From positions 124,001 to 188,000 of the forward strand of contig NZ_CYSB01000030.1 of the NCBI RefSeq assembly GCF_001458255.1: a stretch of DNA of 64,000 nt, read 5' to 3'. Shown here in pieces: positions 18,159 to 26,242 of the stretch. The stretch comes from Thalassovita autumnalis. Lineage in GTDB: Bacteria; Pseudomonadota; Alphaproteobacteria; Rhodobacterales; Rhodobacteraceae. Both the position numbers and the translations under genes were made by a program. The notes under the pieces were generated by a model. That model was not told the DNA's origin and made no database searches. It worked only from the letters and a program-made list of their open reading frames with translations. How positions within the stretch are numbered: the first letter of the stretch is position 1; the number at the start of each line of letters is the position of its first letter.

Positions 18159-19206
18159 GCGCTTCATCGAGTGGATCAAACCCGGCCGTTGGTCGGGGCG
18201 GTCCCCCGTTGTTGCCACGCGCGGCAATCTTGTTCATGTGATCATTCTGGACGGTACCATGTCTTCGCTGGATCCCGGTTGCGAAACCAATGCGGGGCTG
18301 GCCTATCGGCTGGTGTCACAGATGGGCGCGCCGGTCTCAGTCTACTATGAGGCCGGGGTGCAGTGGAGCGAATGGCGACAAGCCCCCGACGTCCTGATGG
18401 GGCGCGGCATCAATCGCCAGATCCGGCGGGCCTATGGCTACCTGTGCTCACGCTACCGGCCGGGGGATAAGATTTTTCTCTTGGGCTATTCCCGTGGCGC
18501 CTATGCGGTGCGCTCCCTTGGGGGGGTGATCGATCAGGTTGGTCTGCTGAAGCCCGAACATGCAACAGAACGCAACATTCAGACAGCCTATCGTCATTAC
18601 CAATGCACACCGGGCAGTGAGGCCTCAGCGGCCTTTACCAGTGCCTATTGCCATGACGCGGTTGAGATTGAGATGATCGGCGTCTGGGACACAGTAAAGG
18701 CGCTGGGCGTCCGGCTTCCGTTTTTCTGGAAATGGGCTGAGGTCAAACACGGGTTCCATTCACATCAGCTGGGCGAAGCGGTCAAACACGGGTTCCACGC
18801 GCTGGCCTTGGATGAGACCCGCGAAGTGTTTGAGCCTGTGCTTTGGTCATGTGACCACCCGACCACCTGCCGGGTTGAACAGGTTTGGTTCCGCGGTTCG
18901 CATGGCGATGTAGGCGGGCAGCTTTCTGGGCGTGAGGCCTCGCGCCCGTTGTCCAATATCCCTTTGGTCTGGATGCTGGAAAACGCCGAAGACTGCGGCC
19001 TGCCCCTGCCTGAAGGTTGGCGCGCCACTTTCCCGCAAGACGCAGCAGCGCCATCGGTCGGCACCTGGAGTGGTTGGGGCAAAATGTTCCTGCTGCGCAA
19101 GAAACGGAATGTTGGTCAGGACCTGTCTGAACAGGTCCATGACAGTGCTGCCGCCGGGGATGGCGCTGGCGAAACCGTGGCGCCGGGCCAACAGGCGACG
19201 GGTTAG
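18136..19206 (+). CDS. DUF2235 alpha/beta-hydrolase-like protein
   Basis: A 356-residue protein with a DUF2235 domain, the family that includes type VI secretion phospholipase effectors of the Tle1 group. The nucleophile elbow is GYSRGAYAVRSLGG (Ser119). VIILDGTMSS near residue 35 and WFRGSHGDVGGQ, which carries a conserved Asp-His-Asp pattern, are further family blocks. No secretion genes, immunity gene or signal peptide are nearby, so an effector role is not supported. A 17-base direct repeat (18742-18758 and 18781-18797, 39 apart) gives the in-frame duplicated peptide VKHGFH. The gene overlaps coxL by 23 bases. Confidence 0.82.
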   Translation: MQLNKLAKRFIEWIKPGRWSGRSPVVATRGNLVHVIILDGTMSSLDPGCETNAGLAYRLVSQMGAPVSVYYEAGVQWSEWRQAPDVLMGRGINRQIRRAYGYLCSRYRPGDKIFLLGYSRGAYAVRSLGGVIDQVGLLKPEHATERNIQTAYRHYQCTPGSEASAAFTSAYCHDAVEIEMIGVWDTVKALGVRLPFFWKWAEVKHGFHSHQLGEAVKHGFHALALDETREVFEPVLWSCDHPTTCRVEQVWFRGSHGDVGGQLSGREASRPLSNIPLVWMLENAEDCGLPLPEGWRATFPQDAAAPSVGTWSGWGKMFLLRKKRNVGQDLSEQVHDSAAAGDGAGETVAPGQQATG

Positions 19207-19700
19207 CGCAGTTTCATAATGATGCAGGTGGTTGACCCGGTAGCGTAGAGCCGCCCGTCCTCAACCCCGCGAATTTCCCCGTTGGAAATCCCGCTGGAGC
19301 GGCCCGCGTGCTGCACACGACCGGTGGCGCGCACCTCGGTGCCCAGTGGGATCGGGCGGATGATGTTCACTTTGAACTCCATCGTTGTGTAGACCGAGCC
19401 TTGGGGCACTTTGGTCATCACCGCGCAGGCCATACAGCTGTCCAGAACGGTGCCGTACCAACCACCATGCACGGTGCCCATTGGGTTGCTGACCTCAAAT
19501 TCGGGCTTGCCGATAAAGCTGACTTCGCCGTCGCTCACCTCCGACAGATGAAAGCCCATCAGCTTGCCAATCGGCGGACCAGCGCTGTCGCCATCCAGAA
19601 TGCTCTGCATCGCTTCAAGACCAGACATCGACAACAGTCGCTCCGTGTCCCATAGCTCCTCCGGTGTTTCGGCGAACCGACGTTCCAGCTTGTCTGACAT
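19203..19700 (-). CDS. PaaI-type hotdog thioesterase
   Basis: A 165-residue single hotdog-domain protein of the PaaI family of acyl-CoA thioesterases. The helix block NPMGTVHGGWYGTVLDSCMA carries the usual Gly and Asp residues, followed by YTTMEFKVNIIRPI. The open frame extends upstream, but ATG 19700 has an AGGGAGG site before it (reading the minus strand) and gives the family length. It overlaps the DUF2235 gene end by four bases (convergent). Confidence 0.88.
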   Translation of the reverse strand: MSDKLERRFAETPEELWDTERLLSMSGLEAMQSILDGDSAGPPIGKLMGFHLSEVSDGEVSFIGKPEFEVSNPMGTVHGGWYGTVLDSCMACAVMTKVPQGSVYTTMEFKVNIIRPIPLGTEVRATGRVQHAGRSSGISNGEIRGVEDGRLYATGSTTCIIMKLR

Positions 19701-19773
19701 GATAAAGCCTCCCTGCCTATGGCAGAGAGGCTGACCCAGTAGGCCTGGCCAGTAAAGAGGGCAGGGGCGGCTG

Positions 19774-20640
19774 TTACGCCACGTTTTCCAGGCTGACCTT
19801 CGGCGTGACCCCCAGCGCGTGGCAGACATCACGGGTCAGTTCCGGACGGTTCAGCGTGTAGAAATGCAGGCTGTCCACACCGCCTTCGATCAGATCTGAA
19901 CACAGCTCAGTGCACAGCGCGGTGGCCAGCAGATCATGGCGATCGTCACGTTCGGCCTTTTCAAAGGCCTCAGCCACCCAATCGGGAACCGAGGTGCCGC
20001 AGCGCTTGGCGAAGTTGCGCGCCCCTTTGAAGTTTTCGATCGGCAGGATGCCGGGGATGATCTTATCCTCAATGCCCGCTTTGGCGCAGGCGTCGCGGAA
20101 GCGGAAGAAGGTGTCGGCCTCAAAGAAGAATTGGGTCAGTGCCTCATCCGCGCCGGCGTCAAATTTGCGCTTCAGCCATTCCACGTCGGCCTGATGGTCG
20201 GGGCTTTCGGGGTGTTTCTCCGGGTAAGCGCCAACGCGAATGTTGAACTGACCTGTCTGGGCGAGTGCCTCGATCAGCTCAACCGAACTGCGGAACCCGT
20301 CATTATGGGCCTTGAAGCCACCAGACCCTTTTGGCGGATCCCCCCGTAAGGCAACAATATCGCTGACCCCAGCCTTGGCGAAATCCTCTGCAATGGCCAG
20401 AGTTTCTTCGCGGGTGGCTTCCACACAGGTCAGATGTGCGGCAACCTTCAGGCCCGAATGTTTGTGGATGGTCGCAACGGCGTCACGGGTCAGATCCCGG
20501 GTGGTGCCGCCAGCGCCATAGGTCACTGAAACAAAGCGCGGCGCCAGCGGGGCCAGAACCTGCACCGTGTCCCACAGGCGGAACGAGGCCTCCAGGTTTT
20601 GCGGCGGGAAGAACTCAAACGAAACAGAAGGCACGGTCAT
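19774..20640 (-). CDS. metF: 5,10-Methylenetetrahydrofolate reductase
   Basis: Reduces methylene-THF to methyl-THF, the methyl donor for methionine. The 288-residue TIM-barrel flavoprotein starts with PSVSFEFFPPQ (catalytic Glu), then FVSVTYGAGG, HLTCVEATREE, VALRGDPPKG and GADEALTQFFFEAD. ATG 20640 was chosen because a GGAG site precedes it and the family begins here; the open frame runs further upstream into the control region. It is divergent from metR, its expected activator. Confidence 0.96.
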   Translation of the reverse strand: MTVPSVSFEFFPPQNLEASFRLWDTVQVLAPLAPRFVSVTYGAGGTTRDLTRDAVATIHKHSGLKVAAHLTCVEATREETLAIAEDFAKAGVSDIVALRGDPPKGSGGFKAHNDGFRSSVELIEALAQTGQFNIRVGAYPEKHPESPDHQADVEWLKRKFDAGADEALTQFFFEADTFFRFRDACAKAGIEDKIIPGILPIENFKGARNFAKRCGTSVPDWVAEAFEKAERDDRHDLLATALCTELCSDLIEGGVDSLHFYTLNRPELTRDVCHALGVTPKVSLENVA

Positions 20641-20740
20641 CGGGGGCTCCAGACGGAAAAACTGCGTTGTCCCCTTGTCGCGAAAATGCCTTTGTGAGAC
20701 AACTTCATAATTCTCAAGGTGAAGATGAGGTTTGTTCATA
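20641..20740. promoter_or_regulatory. metF-metR divergent control region
   Basis: This 100-bp gap holds overlapping inverted repeats of the kind bound by LysR-type regulators: TGAGA-N12-TCTCA (20695-20716), CTTCA-N12-TGAAG (20703-20724) and TGAA-N11-TTCA (20720-20738). The enteric MetR consensus is TGAA-N5-TTCA, so the half-sites match but the spacing does not. Autoregulation of metR together with activation of metF is the likely use. Confidence 0.55.
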
Positions 20741-21646
20741 ATGCACATCGAGCTGCGCCACCTACGCACCATCAAGGCCATCCATGAAGAGGGCGGCCTG
20801 GCCCGTGCGGCGGATCAGTTGAACATCACCCAGTCGGCTTTGTCTCACCAGATCAAACACTTGGAGGAACAGACCGGGGTCGAACTGTTTGTGCGCCGTT
20901 CGAAACCCATGAAGCTGACCTCCGCCGGGCGGCGCCTGTTGTCCGCGGCTGAGAAGATCCTGCCGGAAATGGCTGCACTGGAAGAACAGTTCAAAGGCAT
21001 CCTGTCTGGCAAAACCGGACGGCTGCACATCGCCATTGAATGCCACGCCTGTTTCGAATGGCTGTTCCCGGTGCTGGAGCAGTTTCGCAAAGCCTGGGGT
21101 GAGGTGGATGTGGATATCCGCCCCGGCCTGGCCTTTGACGCGCTGCCCGCCCTGCAGAAGGAAGAGGTGGACTTGGTCGTTTCCTCCGACCCGGAGGATA
21201 TTCCCGGCGTCGAGTTTATCCCGCTCTTTGACTATTCGCCGGTCTTTGTTGCCTCAGCCGCGCACCCTCTGGCTCAGAAAGACTATGTTGAGGCCGCAGA
21301 TTTTGCCGGTGAAACCCTGATCACCTACCCGGTGGACCGCAGCCGGTTGGATGTTTTCACCGAACTGCTGACACCAGCCGGGGTAGAGCCCGCCGCCCAG
21401 CGTCCGGTGGAACTGACGGCGGTGATCCTGTTGCTGGTGGCCTCCAACCGCGGGGTGGCTGTCTTGCCGGATTGGGTGGTGCGTGAGGTCAAATATTCCT
21501 CGGATTATGTCACTCGCCCGATCACCGAAAACGGCCTGACCAAACGCCTCTATGCCGCGGTGCGCAGCGAAGATGCCACACGCCCCTTCGTTTCCCATTT
21601 CATCCGCCTGGCCCGGACCGAACCGGTGAAGCTGCAGCGGCAGTAA
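20741..21646 (+). CDS. metR: LysR-type regulator of methionine synthesis
   Basis: A 301-residue LysR-family protein: helix-turn-helix at residues 1-60 (IELRHLRTIKAIHEEGG, TQSALSHQIKHLEE) and an effector domain. The segment IAIECHACFEWLFP and the later TYPVDRSRLDVF closely follow E. coli MetR, which senses homocysteine. Divergence from metF gives strong context. The start ATG 20741 is the one that begins the family N terminus. Confidence 0.92.
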   Translation: MHIELRHLRTIKAIHEEGGLARAADQLNITQSALSHQIKHLEEQTGVELFVRRSKPMKLTSAGRRLLSAAEKILPEMAALEEQFKGILSGKTGRLHIAIECHACFEWLFPVLEQFRKAWGEVDVDIRPGLAFDALPALQKEEVDLVVSSDPEDIPGVEFIPLFDYSPVFVASAAHPLAQKDYVEAADFAGETLITYPVDRSRLDVFTELLTPAGVEPAAQRPVELTAVILLLVASNRGVAVLPDWVVREVKYSSDYVTRPITENGLTKRLYAAVRSEDATRPFVSHFIRLARTEPVKLQRQ

Positions 21647-21654
21647 AAGCCGCG

Positions 21655-21714
21655 CTTTCATCGTTCCCAAAATACTCCGGGGGAGGCCCGGCAGGGCCGG
21701 GGGCAGCGCCCCCA
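21655..21714 (-). repeat. Dispersed intergenic repeat, copy 3
   Basis: CTTTCATCGTTCCCAAAATA is followed by CTCCGGGGG, a GGCCCGGCAGGGCC hairpin and GGGGGCAGCGCCCCC. It is the reverse-complement form of the element at 1797-1846. It starts nine bases after the metR stop. The rest of the 231-bp gap before suhB shows no other feature that I can identify. Confidence 0.62.
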
Positions 21715-21877
21715 AATCGCAGCGGTCACAAGCACCGTCCCATGGGCCCGCTATCGCAACGCAGCTATGCAGCGCGCGCAACGCGAAACCCCCTTGGCAA
21801 AAAGGCAAACCCGGCCTATACGCACGGCTTGGAACGCGCGTCCACGCGCCCCCGCCGGACAATGAGGAGCCTCACCG

Positions 21878-22672
21878 ATGCAAGGCAGTGCAAATCTCAA
21901 CATCATGATCAAGGCCGCCCGCAAGGCAGGCCGGTCCCTGGTAAAGGACTTCCGTGAGGTCGAGAACCTGCAGGTGTCGATGAAAGGCGCTGGTGATTTT
22001 GTCTCCAAGGCCGATATGGCCGCCGAACAGATCCTCAAAGAGGAACTGATGGGCGCCCGCCCGACCTACGGCTGGCTGGGTGAAGAAAGCGGCGAAGAAG
22101 AGGGCCAGGACCCGACCCGTCGCTGGATTGTCGACCCGCTGGACGGCACCACCAACTTCCTGCACGGCTTGCCGCATTGGGCGATCTCGATCGCGCTGGA
22201 ACACAAAGGCCAGATCGTCTCGGGTGTGGTCTATGACGCCGCCAAAGACGAAATGTTCTACGCCGAAAAAGGCGCCGGTGCCTGGCTGAATGACAGCAAC
22301 CGTCTGCGTGTGTCGGGCCGTCACCGGATGATCGAAGCCGTCTTTGCCACCGGCATTCCCTTTGCGGCGAAGAAAACCCTGCCTGCGACCTTGCAGGACC
22401 TGGCCCGTATCATGCCGGAATGTGCCGGTGTGCGCCGTTTCGGCTCGGCCGCGCTGGATCTGGCCTATGTTGCCGCCGGCCGCTACGACGGCTACTGGGA
22501 GCGTGAGCTGAACATCTGGGACATTGCCGCCGGCACCCTGATCGCCACCGAAGCGGGCGCGATGATCGGCCCGATCCGCGAAGGTCAGGATCCGCTGCGC
22601 GACGGCAACCTGGTGATTGCCAACAACGACATCTTTGAACGCTTTGCCAAGATCGTGCGCGCCCGCGACTAA
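21878..22672 (+). CDS. suhB: Inositol-1-monophosphatase family protein
   Basis: A 264-residue magnesium-dependent phosphatase. The metal site residues are seen in GEESGEEEG (Glu), WIVDPLDGTTNFLHG (Asp86 and Asp89) and ELNIWDIAAGTL near residue 215. SuhB-type enzymes hydrolyse inositol monophosphate and in E. coli also take part in rRNA antitermination. ATG 21878 follows a GAGGAG site. It stands alone, and a terminator follows. Confidence 0.94.
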   Translation: MQGSANLNIMIKAARKAGRSLVKDFREVENLQVSMKGAGDFVSKADMAAEQILKEELMGARPTYGWLGEESGEEEGQDPTRRWIVDPLDGTTNFLHGLPHWAISIALEHKGQIVSGVVYDAAKDEMFYAEKGAGAWLNDSNRLRVSGRHRMIEAVFATGIPFAAKKTLPATLQDLARIMPECAGVRRFGSAALDLAYVAAGRYDGYWERELNIWDIAAGTLIATEAGAMIGPIREGQDPLRDGNLVIANNDIFERFAKIVRARD

Positions 22673-22714
22673 GCTGCGCTGACACATCTCTTTCGGTTGA
22701 CTGCCGAAGTTGAA

Positions 22715-22748
22715 ACCGCTGCCGAAAGATCGGCGGCGGTTTTCTTTT
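22715..22748 (+). terminator. Rho-independent terminator after suhB
   Basis: ACCGCTGCCGA pairs with TCGGCGGCGGT (one T-G pair) around a four-base loop, followed by TTTCTTTT. Confidence 0.9.
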
Positions 22749-22753
22749 GCCGC

Positions 22754-23122
22754 TTAGCGATCTGACGGGTGGTTGACCCCGTCGGCCCAGCCGACCTCGC
22801 CCAAATCGCGCGGGTTTACCCCTTCGATACAGGCGACGTTGACGCCGTATTCATTGGGGTTTGAACGGCGCTGATGGTGGGTGTAGATGCCGCAGGTTTT
22901 GCAGAAATGGTGTTTGGCGGTTCCGGTGCCCCAGGTGTAAAGCGTCAGGTTGTCCGCCCCTTTAAGGATCTCAATGCCGTCCAGCGGTGCCGAAACGGCA
23001 ATCGCCCCACGGCGGCGGCAGAACGAACAATCACAGCGGCGCGCCGTGTTCAGCCCGTCTGACAGGGTGACCCGCATCTCCACCGCGCCGCAATGACAGG
23101 TCAGTTTCAAGGGATCACTCAT
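22754..23122 (-). CDS. GFA/CENP-V family zinc protein
   Basis: A 122-residue protein of the glutathione-dependent formaldehyde-activating (GFA) fold. The zinc-binding cysteines appear as TCHCGAVEM, CDCSFCRRRGA and HFCKTCGIYTHH. Most members have no proven activity, so no formaldehyde role is claimed. Its start overlaps the stop of the rhomboid gene by four bases, indicating cotranscription. Confidence 0.9.
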   Translation of the reverse strand: MSDPLKLTCHCGAVEMRVTLSDGLNTARRCDCSFCRRRGAIAVSAPLDGIEILKGADNLTLYTWGTGTAKHHFCKTCGIYTHHQRRSNPNEYGVNVACIEGVNPRDLGEVGWADGVNHPSDR

Positions 23123-23865
23123 TTCTTCCTCCGAACGGTTGGGATGCGGCTGGTTGAATAGGTGTAGCGGGCCTCAGGATGGTTTGGCCGGCCCTGATGG
23201 CTTTGCCAATAGCGGGTGCCACCACGCCGTAGCCAAAGCGGCAGCGCCAGAATGAACCCCGCGATGAAACCGCCAGCATGGGCCCAGTAAGCCACGCCGC
23301 CACCTTCGGGATCTGTGCCCGCGCCTGAGATGATCTGGAACAAAAACCAGAACCCCAGCATGACCCAGGCCGGCACCGTGAAGATCCGGATCAGGAACAC
23401 AATGAATAACAGCATGTCCACACGCGCCTTGGGGAACAGCAGCAGATAGCCGCCCATGACCCCGGCAATGGCGCCAGAGGCACCAACCGTCGGCACCGTG
23501 GACCAGGGCGCGGCCACCACATGCGCCAAAGCTGCCAGCAGCCCGGACATCAGATAGAAGGCGAGGAAGCCACCATGGCCCATCTCATCCTCCAGATTGT
23601 CGCCAAAGATCCACAGGAACAGCATGTTGCCGCACAGGTGCATCCAGCCCCCGTGCAAAAACATGGTTGAAAACAGCCCATGCAGATCCTGCCCCTGGCT
23701 GACCCGCGCCGGGAACAGCGCCCAGGCGTCATAGAAGGCAAACAGCCGCCTTGGGTCTGAGAACATATCGGAATAGCCGATAAAAATCAGTACATTGGCC
23801 GCGATGAGCGTGTAAGTGACAAAGGGGATGCGGTTTGACGGGTTGTGGTCACGGATGGGTATCAT
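23119..23865 (-). CDS. Rhomboid-family intramembrane serine protease
   Basis: A 248-residue polytopic membrane protein with about six helices. The first loop block WMHLCGNMLFLWIFGDNLED, the serine motif GASGAIAGVMGGY and the histidine in AHAGGFIAGF make a complete Ser-His dyad, so it should be active. Substrates are unknown. It precedes the GFA gene in one transcript and diverges from the TPR gene. Confidence 0.93.
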   Translation of the reverse strand: MIPIRDHNPSNRIPFVTYTLIAANVLIFIGYSDMFSDPRRLFAFYDAWALFPARVSQGQDLHGLFSTMFLHGGWMHLCGNMLFLWIFGDNLEDEMGHGGFLAFYLMSGLLAALAHVVAAPWSTVPTVGASGAIAGVMGGYLLLFPKARVDMLLFIVFLIRIFTVPAWVMLGFWFLFQIISGAGTDPEGGGVAYWAHAGGFIAGFILALPLWLRRGGTRYWQSHQGRPNHPEARYTYSTSRIPTVRRKK

Positions 23866-23967
23866 GGCGCGAAATTCGGCGCTTGGCTCTGCAAGGTCAA
23901 TTGCAATTCAGCGTCGCTCGCAAAGCCGTGACTTGATCCGTGGCCATTTTGCGCCACCCTTTTCAAC

Positions 23968-24540
23968 ATGAAAACACTTCGGCCGCTGCTCATCACTGCA
24001 TTCCTGCCACTCACGGCACCCACCGCAGCTTTGGCCTCTGAGTGTCCGGCCGCGCCAGATCACTCAGAGGCTTTAGCGCAACTTTTGAACAAGGTGCGTG
24101 TGGCCCCCGACGCCCGCGCCGGTCAGGCGCTTTCGGATCAGATGTGGGCGCTTTGGGCCACCGCCCCGGACGAGACCGCACAGGAGGCGCTGGACGCCGG
24201 CATGGCCAAACGGTCCTCTTACGATTTTATCGGGGCAATTGCGGAATTTGACCGGCTGATCGCCTATTGCCCGGACTATGCCGAAGGCTACAATCAGCGG
24301 GCCTTTGTCCTGTTTTTACAGCAGGATTATGCCGCCGCACTGGCGGATCTCGATCGGGCGCTGCATCGGTCGCCGACCCATGTTGCCGCCCTTGCCGGCA
24401 AAGCGCTGACGCTGATGGGGTTGAACCGGTTGGAGGAAGGGCAGAGCGTTCTGAGACAGGCGCTGGCGCTTAATCCCTGGCTGCCCGAACGCAATTTGGT
24501 GCTGCCTTCGTCACCTGCGCCGTTGGAACAAGAATTGTAA
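23968..24540 (+). CDS. Periplasmic TPR protein
   Basis: A 190-residue protein with a signal peptide (cleavage near ALASE, about residue 23) and about three tetratricopeptide repeats in the middle (YDFIGAIAEFDRLIAYCPDY, YAAALADLDRALHRSP, NRLEEGQSVLRQALALNP). TPR proteins mediate protein contacts; the partner is unknown. It lies upstream of tRNA-Leu. Confidence 0.86.
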   Translation: MKTLRPLLITAFLPLTAPTAALASECPAAPDHSEALAQLLNKVRVAPDARAGQALSDQMWALWATAPDETAQEALDAGMAKRSSYDFIGAIAEFDRLIAYCPDYAEGYNQRAFVLFLQQDYAAALADLDRALHRSPTHVAALAGKALTLMGLNRLEEGQSVLRQALALNPWLPERNLVLPSSPAPLEQEL

Positions 24541-24641
24541 GGGGCAAAAACGTGCCACCCTGTCCGAAAGGGTTGCTTTACACCCTCAACGCTTTCGCTA
24601 TGTTCGCGCCACAACCAGTCACCGGGTCCGCCCGGTCAGCC

Positions 24642-24728
24642 GCGGGCGTGGTGGAATGGTAGACACAGGAGACTTAAAATCTCTAGGCCGTATAGGCCGT
24701 GCCGGTTCGAGTCCGGCCGCCCGTACCA
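24642..24728 (+). tRNA. tRNA-Leu (anticodon UAA)
   Basis: An 87-base type II tRNA with encoded CCA. The acceptor stem is GCGGGCG with CGCCCGT (closing G-T pair). The anticodon loop CTTAAAA gives anticodon TAA. The variable arm is long (AGGCCGTATAGGCCGT), as in Leu tRNAs, and the T arm holds GGTTCGAGTCC. Its 3' end borders a region of mobile-element remnants, a common target for integrases. Confidence 0.96.
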
Positions 24729-24817
24729 AAATGACCGTGTATGTCTCTGTTTTGATTTAATATTTTTTTTGTCTGTCGCTTTGCCCCCACACTTGCCCCC
24801 ACACTTTTTTTCGTCAT
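24729..24817 (-). pseudogene. Possible integrase fragment next to tRNA-Leu
   Basis: On the minus strand an ATG at 24817 overlaps the stop of the excisionase-like remnant by four bases (ATGA) and reads MTKKSVGASVGAKRQTKK before running into the tRNA and stopping there. The VGASVGA segment comes from a tandem 12-base repeat (24781-24804). Basic tails with repeated VGA-like segments occur in integrases of this bacterial group, and the site beside a tRNA fits. The fragment is too short for a firm family call. Confidence 0.25.
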
Positions 24818-24954
24818 GCGGCTGAGCTTTCTATTAGATCTGTTAACTCGCTGACCTTGATCAGAGACGTTCCCTCCAGCTTGTGGATCTTCAGCTTTCC
24901 CTTATTTGCAAGCCGATAAATGGTTGGGGGGCTCAATGGAGCATCGGAATTCTT
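24814..24954 (-). pseudogene. Truncated excisionase/AlpA-type helix-turn-helix
   Basis: A 46-codon open segment on the minus strand ends at 24814 and reads PPTIYRLANKGKLKIHKLEG, then LIKVSELTDLIESS. This is the second half of an excise-type MerR-like helix-turn-helix domain. The N-terminal half is missing: an in-frame stop lies immediately upstream, at the edge of the IS66 remnant. It looks like a leftover of an integrated element at tRNA-Leu. Confidence 0.6.
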
Positions 24955-25210
24955 TCAGCGCTTCCATCTCGAACGCCTTAAGCAGTTCTTAGAGGAGTGC
25001 TCTGAGCGCCATTTACCCAGCGCTAGAATGGCGAAGGCTATTGCCTATGTCCAAAAACACTAAGCAGAACTTGTAGTGTTTCTGGACGGCGGGCGAATTG
25101 CCTCAGATACAAACTCCGTCGAGCGCATGTTTTAGCCGACTATTTTATTGCCTCAAAGCGCTCTGTTTATTGGAGGTAACCACAGGGCAAATCTGCGTCT
25201 CGATGCGTAG
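24947..25210 (+). pseudogene. Decayed IS66-family transposase, C-terminal part
   Basis: One frame reads FHLERLKQFLEECSER, MAKAIAYVQKH, stop, FLDGGRIASDTNSVERM, stop, PTILLPQSALFIGGN and then a third stop. The order matches the IS66 transposase (TnpC) C terminus, where AKAIRYAL, FLDDGRIEIDNNAVER and a NALFAGS-like block follow each other. The three in-frame stops (25061, 25130 and 25208 regions) show long decay. The rest of the 24729-25265 gap shows nothing else. Confidence 0.75.
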
Positions 25211-25265
25211 GGCGGAGAGCGTTCGTTCGCAGCGGGCGCCTGCCAACGCTTGATGCGAATATTGG

Positions 25266-26162
25266 TCAAACTGCCGACTGCCTCACCAACTGAACGAATG
25301 CTTCGACGCTTGCTGTTTCCACATGGGCTGTGCGCCGAAGAATACCAATACTCCGCAAAAGGCGCGCGTCTCTTAAAGGAACGCCTTTGACATGGGTGCC
25401 GGCGATAGCCGACTCCGGGACCAAAGCAGCCCCGAGACCCTTTTGGACCATTTCTAAAGACGTGGTGGTTCGTTCAGCTTCAAAGCTCCAAGCTATTTGT
25501 AATCTGGCGCGCGCCATCGCTTCGTCGATGAGTAGGCGGTTGCCTTTGCCGCGGGCAGGCAGGATCAAGGAAAGCTCTTTGAGGCTCGCCCAGTCGATAT
25601 CCGAACAGTCAGCCAATGGGTGATCTTCCTGCAAAGCAACAACAATGCGTTCCTCCAGCAAAGGTTCAAATCGGGTTGTTGCCTCAAGCTCGGGTATCGA
25701 GGCGACACCAAAATCTGCTTCGCCCTCAGCGACGGCCTCAGCAACTTCATTTGTTGCCAAATCCAGAATGCGCACGCGCGCGGCATGACCTTCCTCCCGA
25801 AACCGGCGCAGCGCGGGAAGCACCAGCCTCCCAAGGATTGTGGGGATGACGGCAATCGTAATGAGCGCGTTGCGCTGATGCGCAAAAGCGACGCTTTCAT
25901 CCCGCATCGCCTCGGATGTTTCGCGCGCATCTTGCAGCATGGCTTCGGCGCGTGCCTGCAACCGTTTGGCCGCTAGAGTCGGCTTCACATCGCGGGTTGT
26001 GCGGACAAACAGTTGACTGTCGAGCGCATTTTCAAGCTTTCGGATACGGCGTGTGATCGCGGATTGAGAGAGATTCAGCTTATCAGCGGCCTTATGAAAC
26101 GAGCCTGTTTCCTTGACCGCCAAAAAGGCTTCCAAATCGCCGAAGTCATAATTGATGCTCAT
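25266..26162 (-). CDS. LysR-type regulator of the tricarballylate-type block
   Basis: A 298-residue LysR-family protein: helix-turn-helix (LEAFLAVKETGSFHKAADKL, LSQSAITRRIRKLENAL) and an effector domain. It is divergent from tcuA across 80 bases, as is tcuR from tcuABC in Salmonella, so it is probably the activator of this catabolic block. The inducer cannot be read from the sequence. Confidence 0.9.
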   Translation of the reverse strand: MSINYDFGDLEAFLAVKETGSFHKAADKLNLSQSAITRRIRKLENALDSQLFVRTTRDVKPTLAAKRLQARAEAMLQDARETSEAMRDESVAFAHQRNALITIAVIPTILGRLVLPALRRFREEGHAARVRILDLATNEVAEAVAEGEADFGVASIPELEATTRFEPLLEERIVVALQEDHPLADCSDIDWASLKELSLILPARGKGNRLLIDEAMARARLQIAWSFEAERTTTSLEMVQKGLGAALVPESAIAGTHVKGVPLRDARLLRSIGILRRTAHVETASVEAFVQLVRQSAV

Positions 26163-26171
26163 TGCGCATTA

Positions 26172-26199
26172 ATTTGAAACATTTCCGCATTTGTCAAAT
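26172..26199. promoter_or_regulatory. Inverted repeat in the LysR-tcuA control region
   Basis: ATTTGA (26172-26177) and TCAAAT (26194-26199) form an inverted repeat between the divergent genes. It is a candidate LysR-type binding site; the spacing (16 bases) is longer than the common T-N11-A pattern. Confidence 0.4.
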
Positions 26200-26242
26200 C
26201 AAAAATCTCGCACTAGCCCGGGGGCAGCAAAGGATATGGACC

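Noticed and set aside
18136-19206. Type VI secretion effector
   Set aside because: The DUF2235 fold is shared with Tle1 effectors, but no VgrG, PAAR, adaptor or immunity gene is nearby.
24781-24804. Tandem TTGCCCCCACAC as a CRISPR or regulatory repeat
   Set aside because: Only two units, no spacers, and it reads as part of a protein tail beside a helix-turn-helix remnant.
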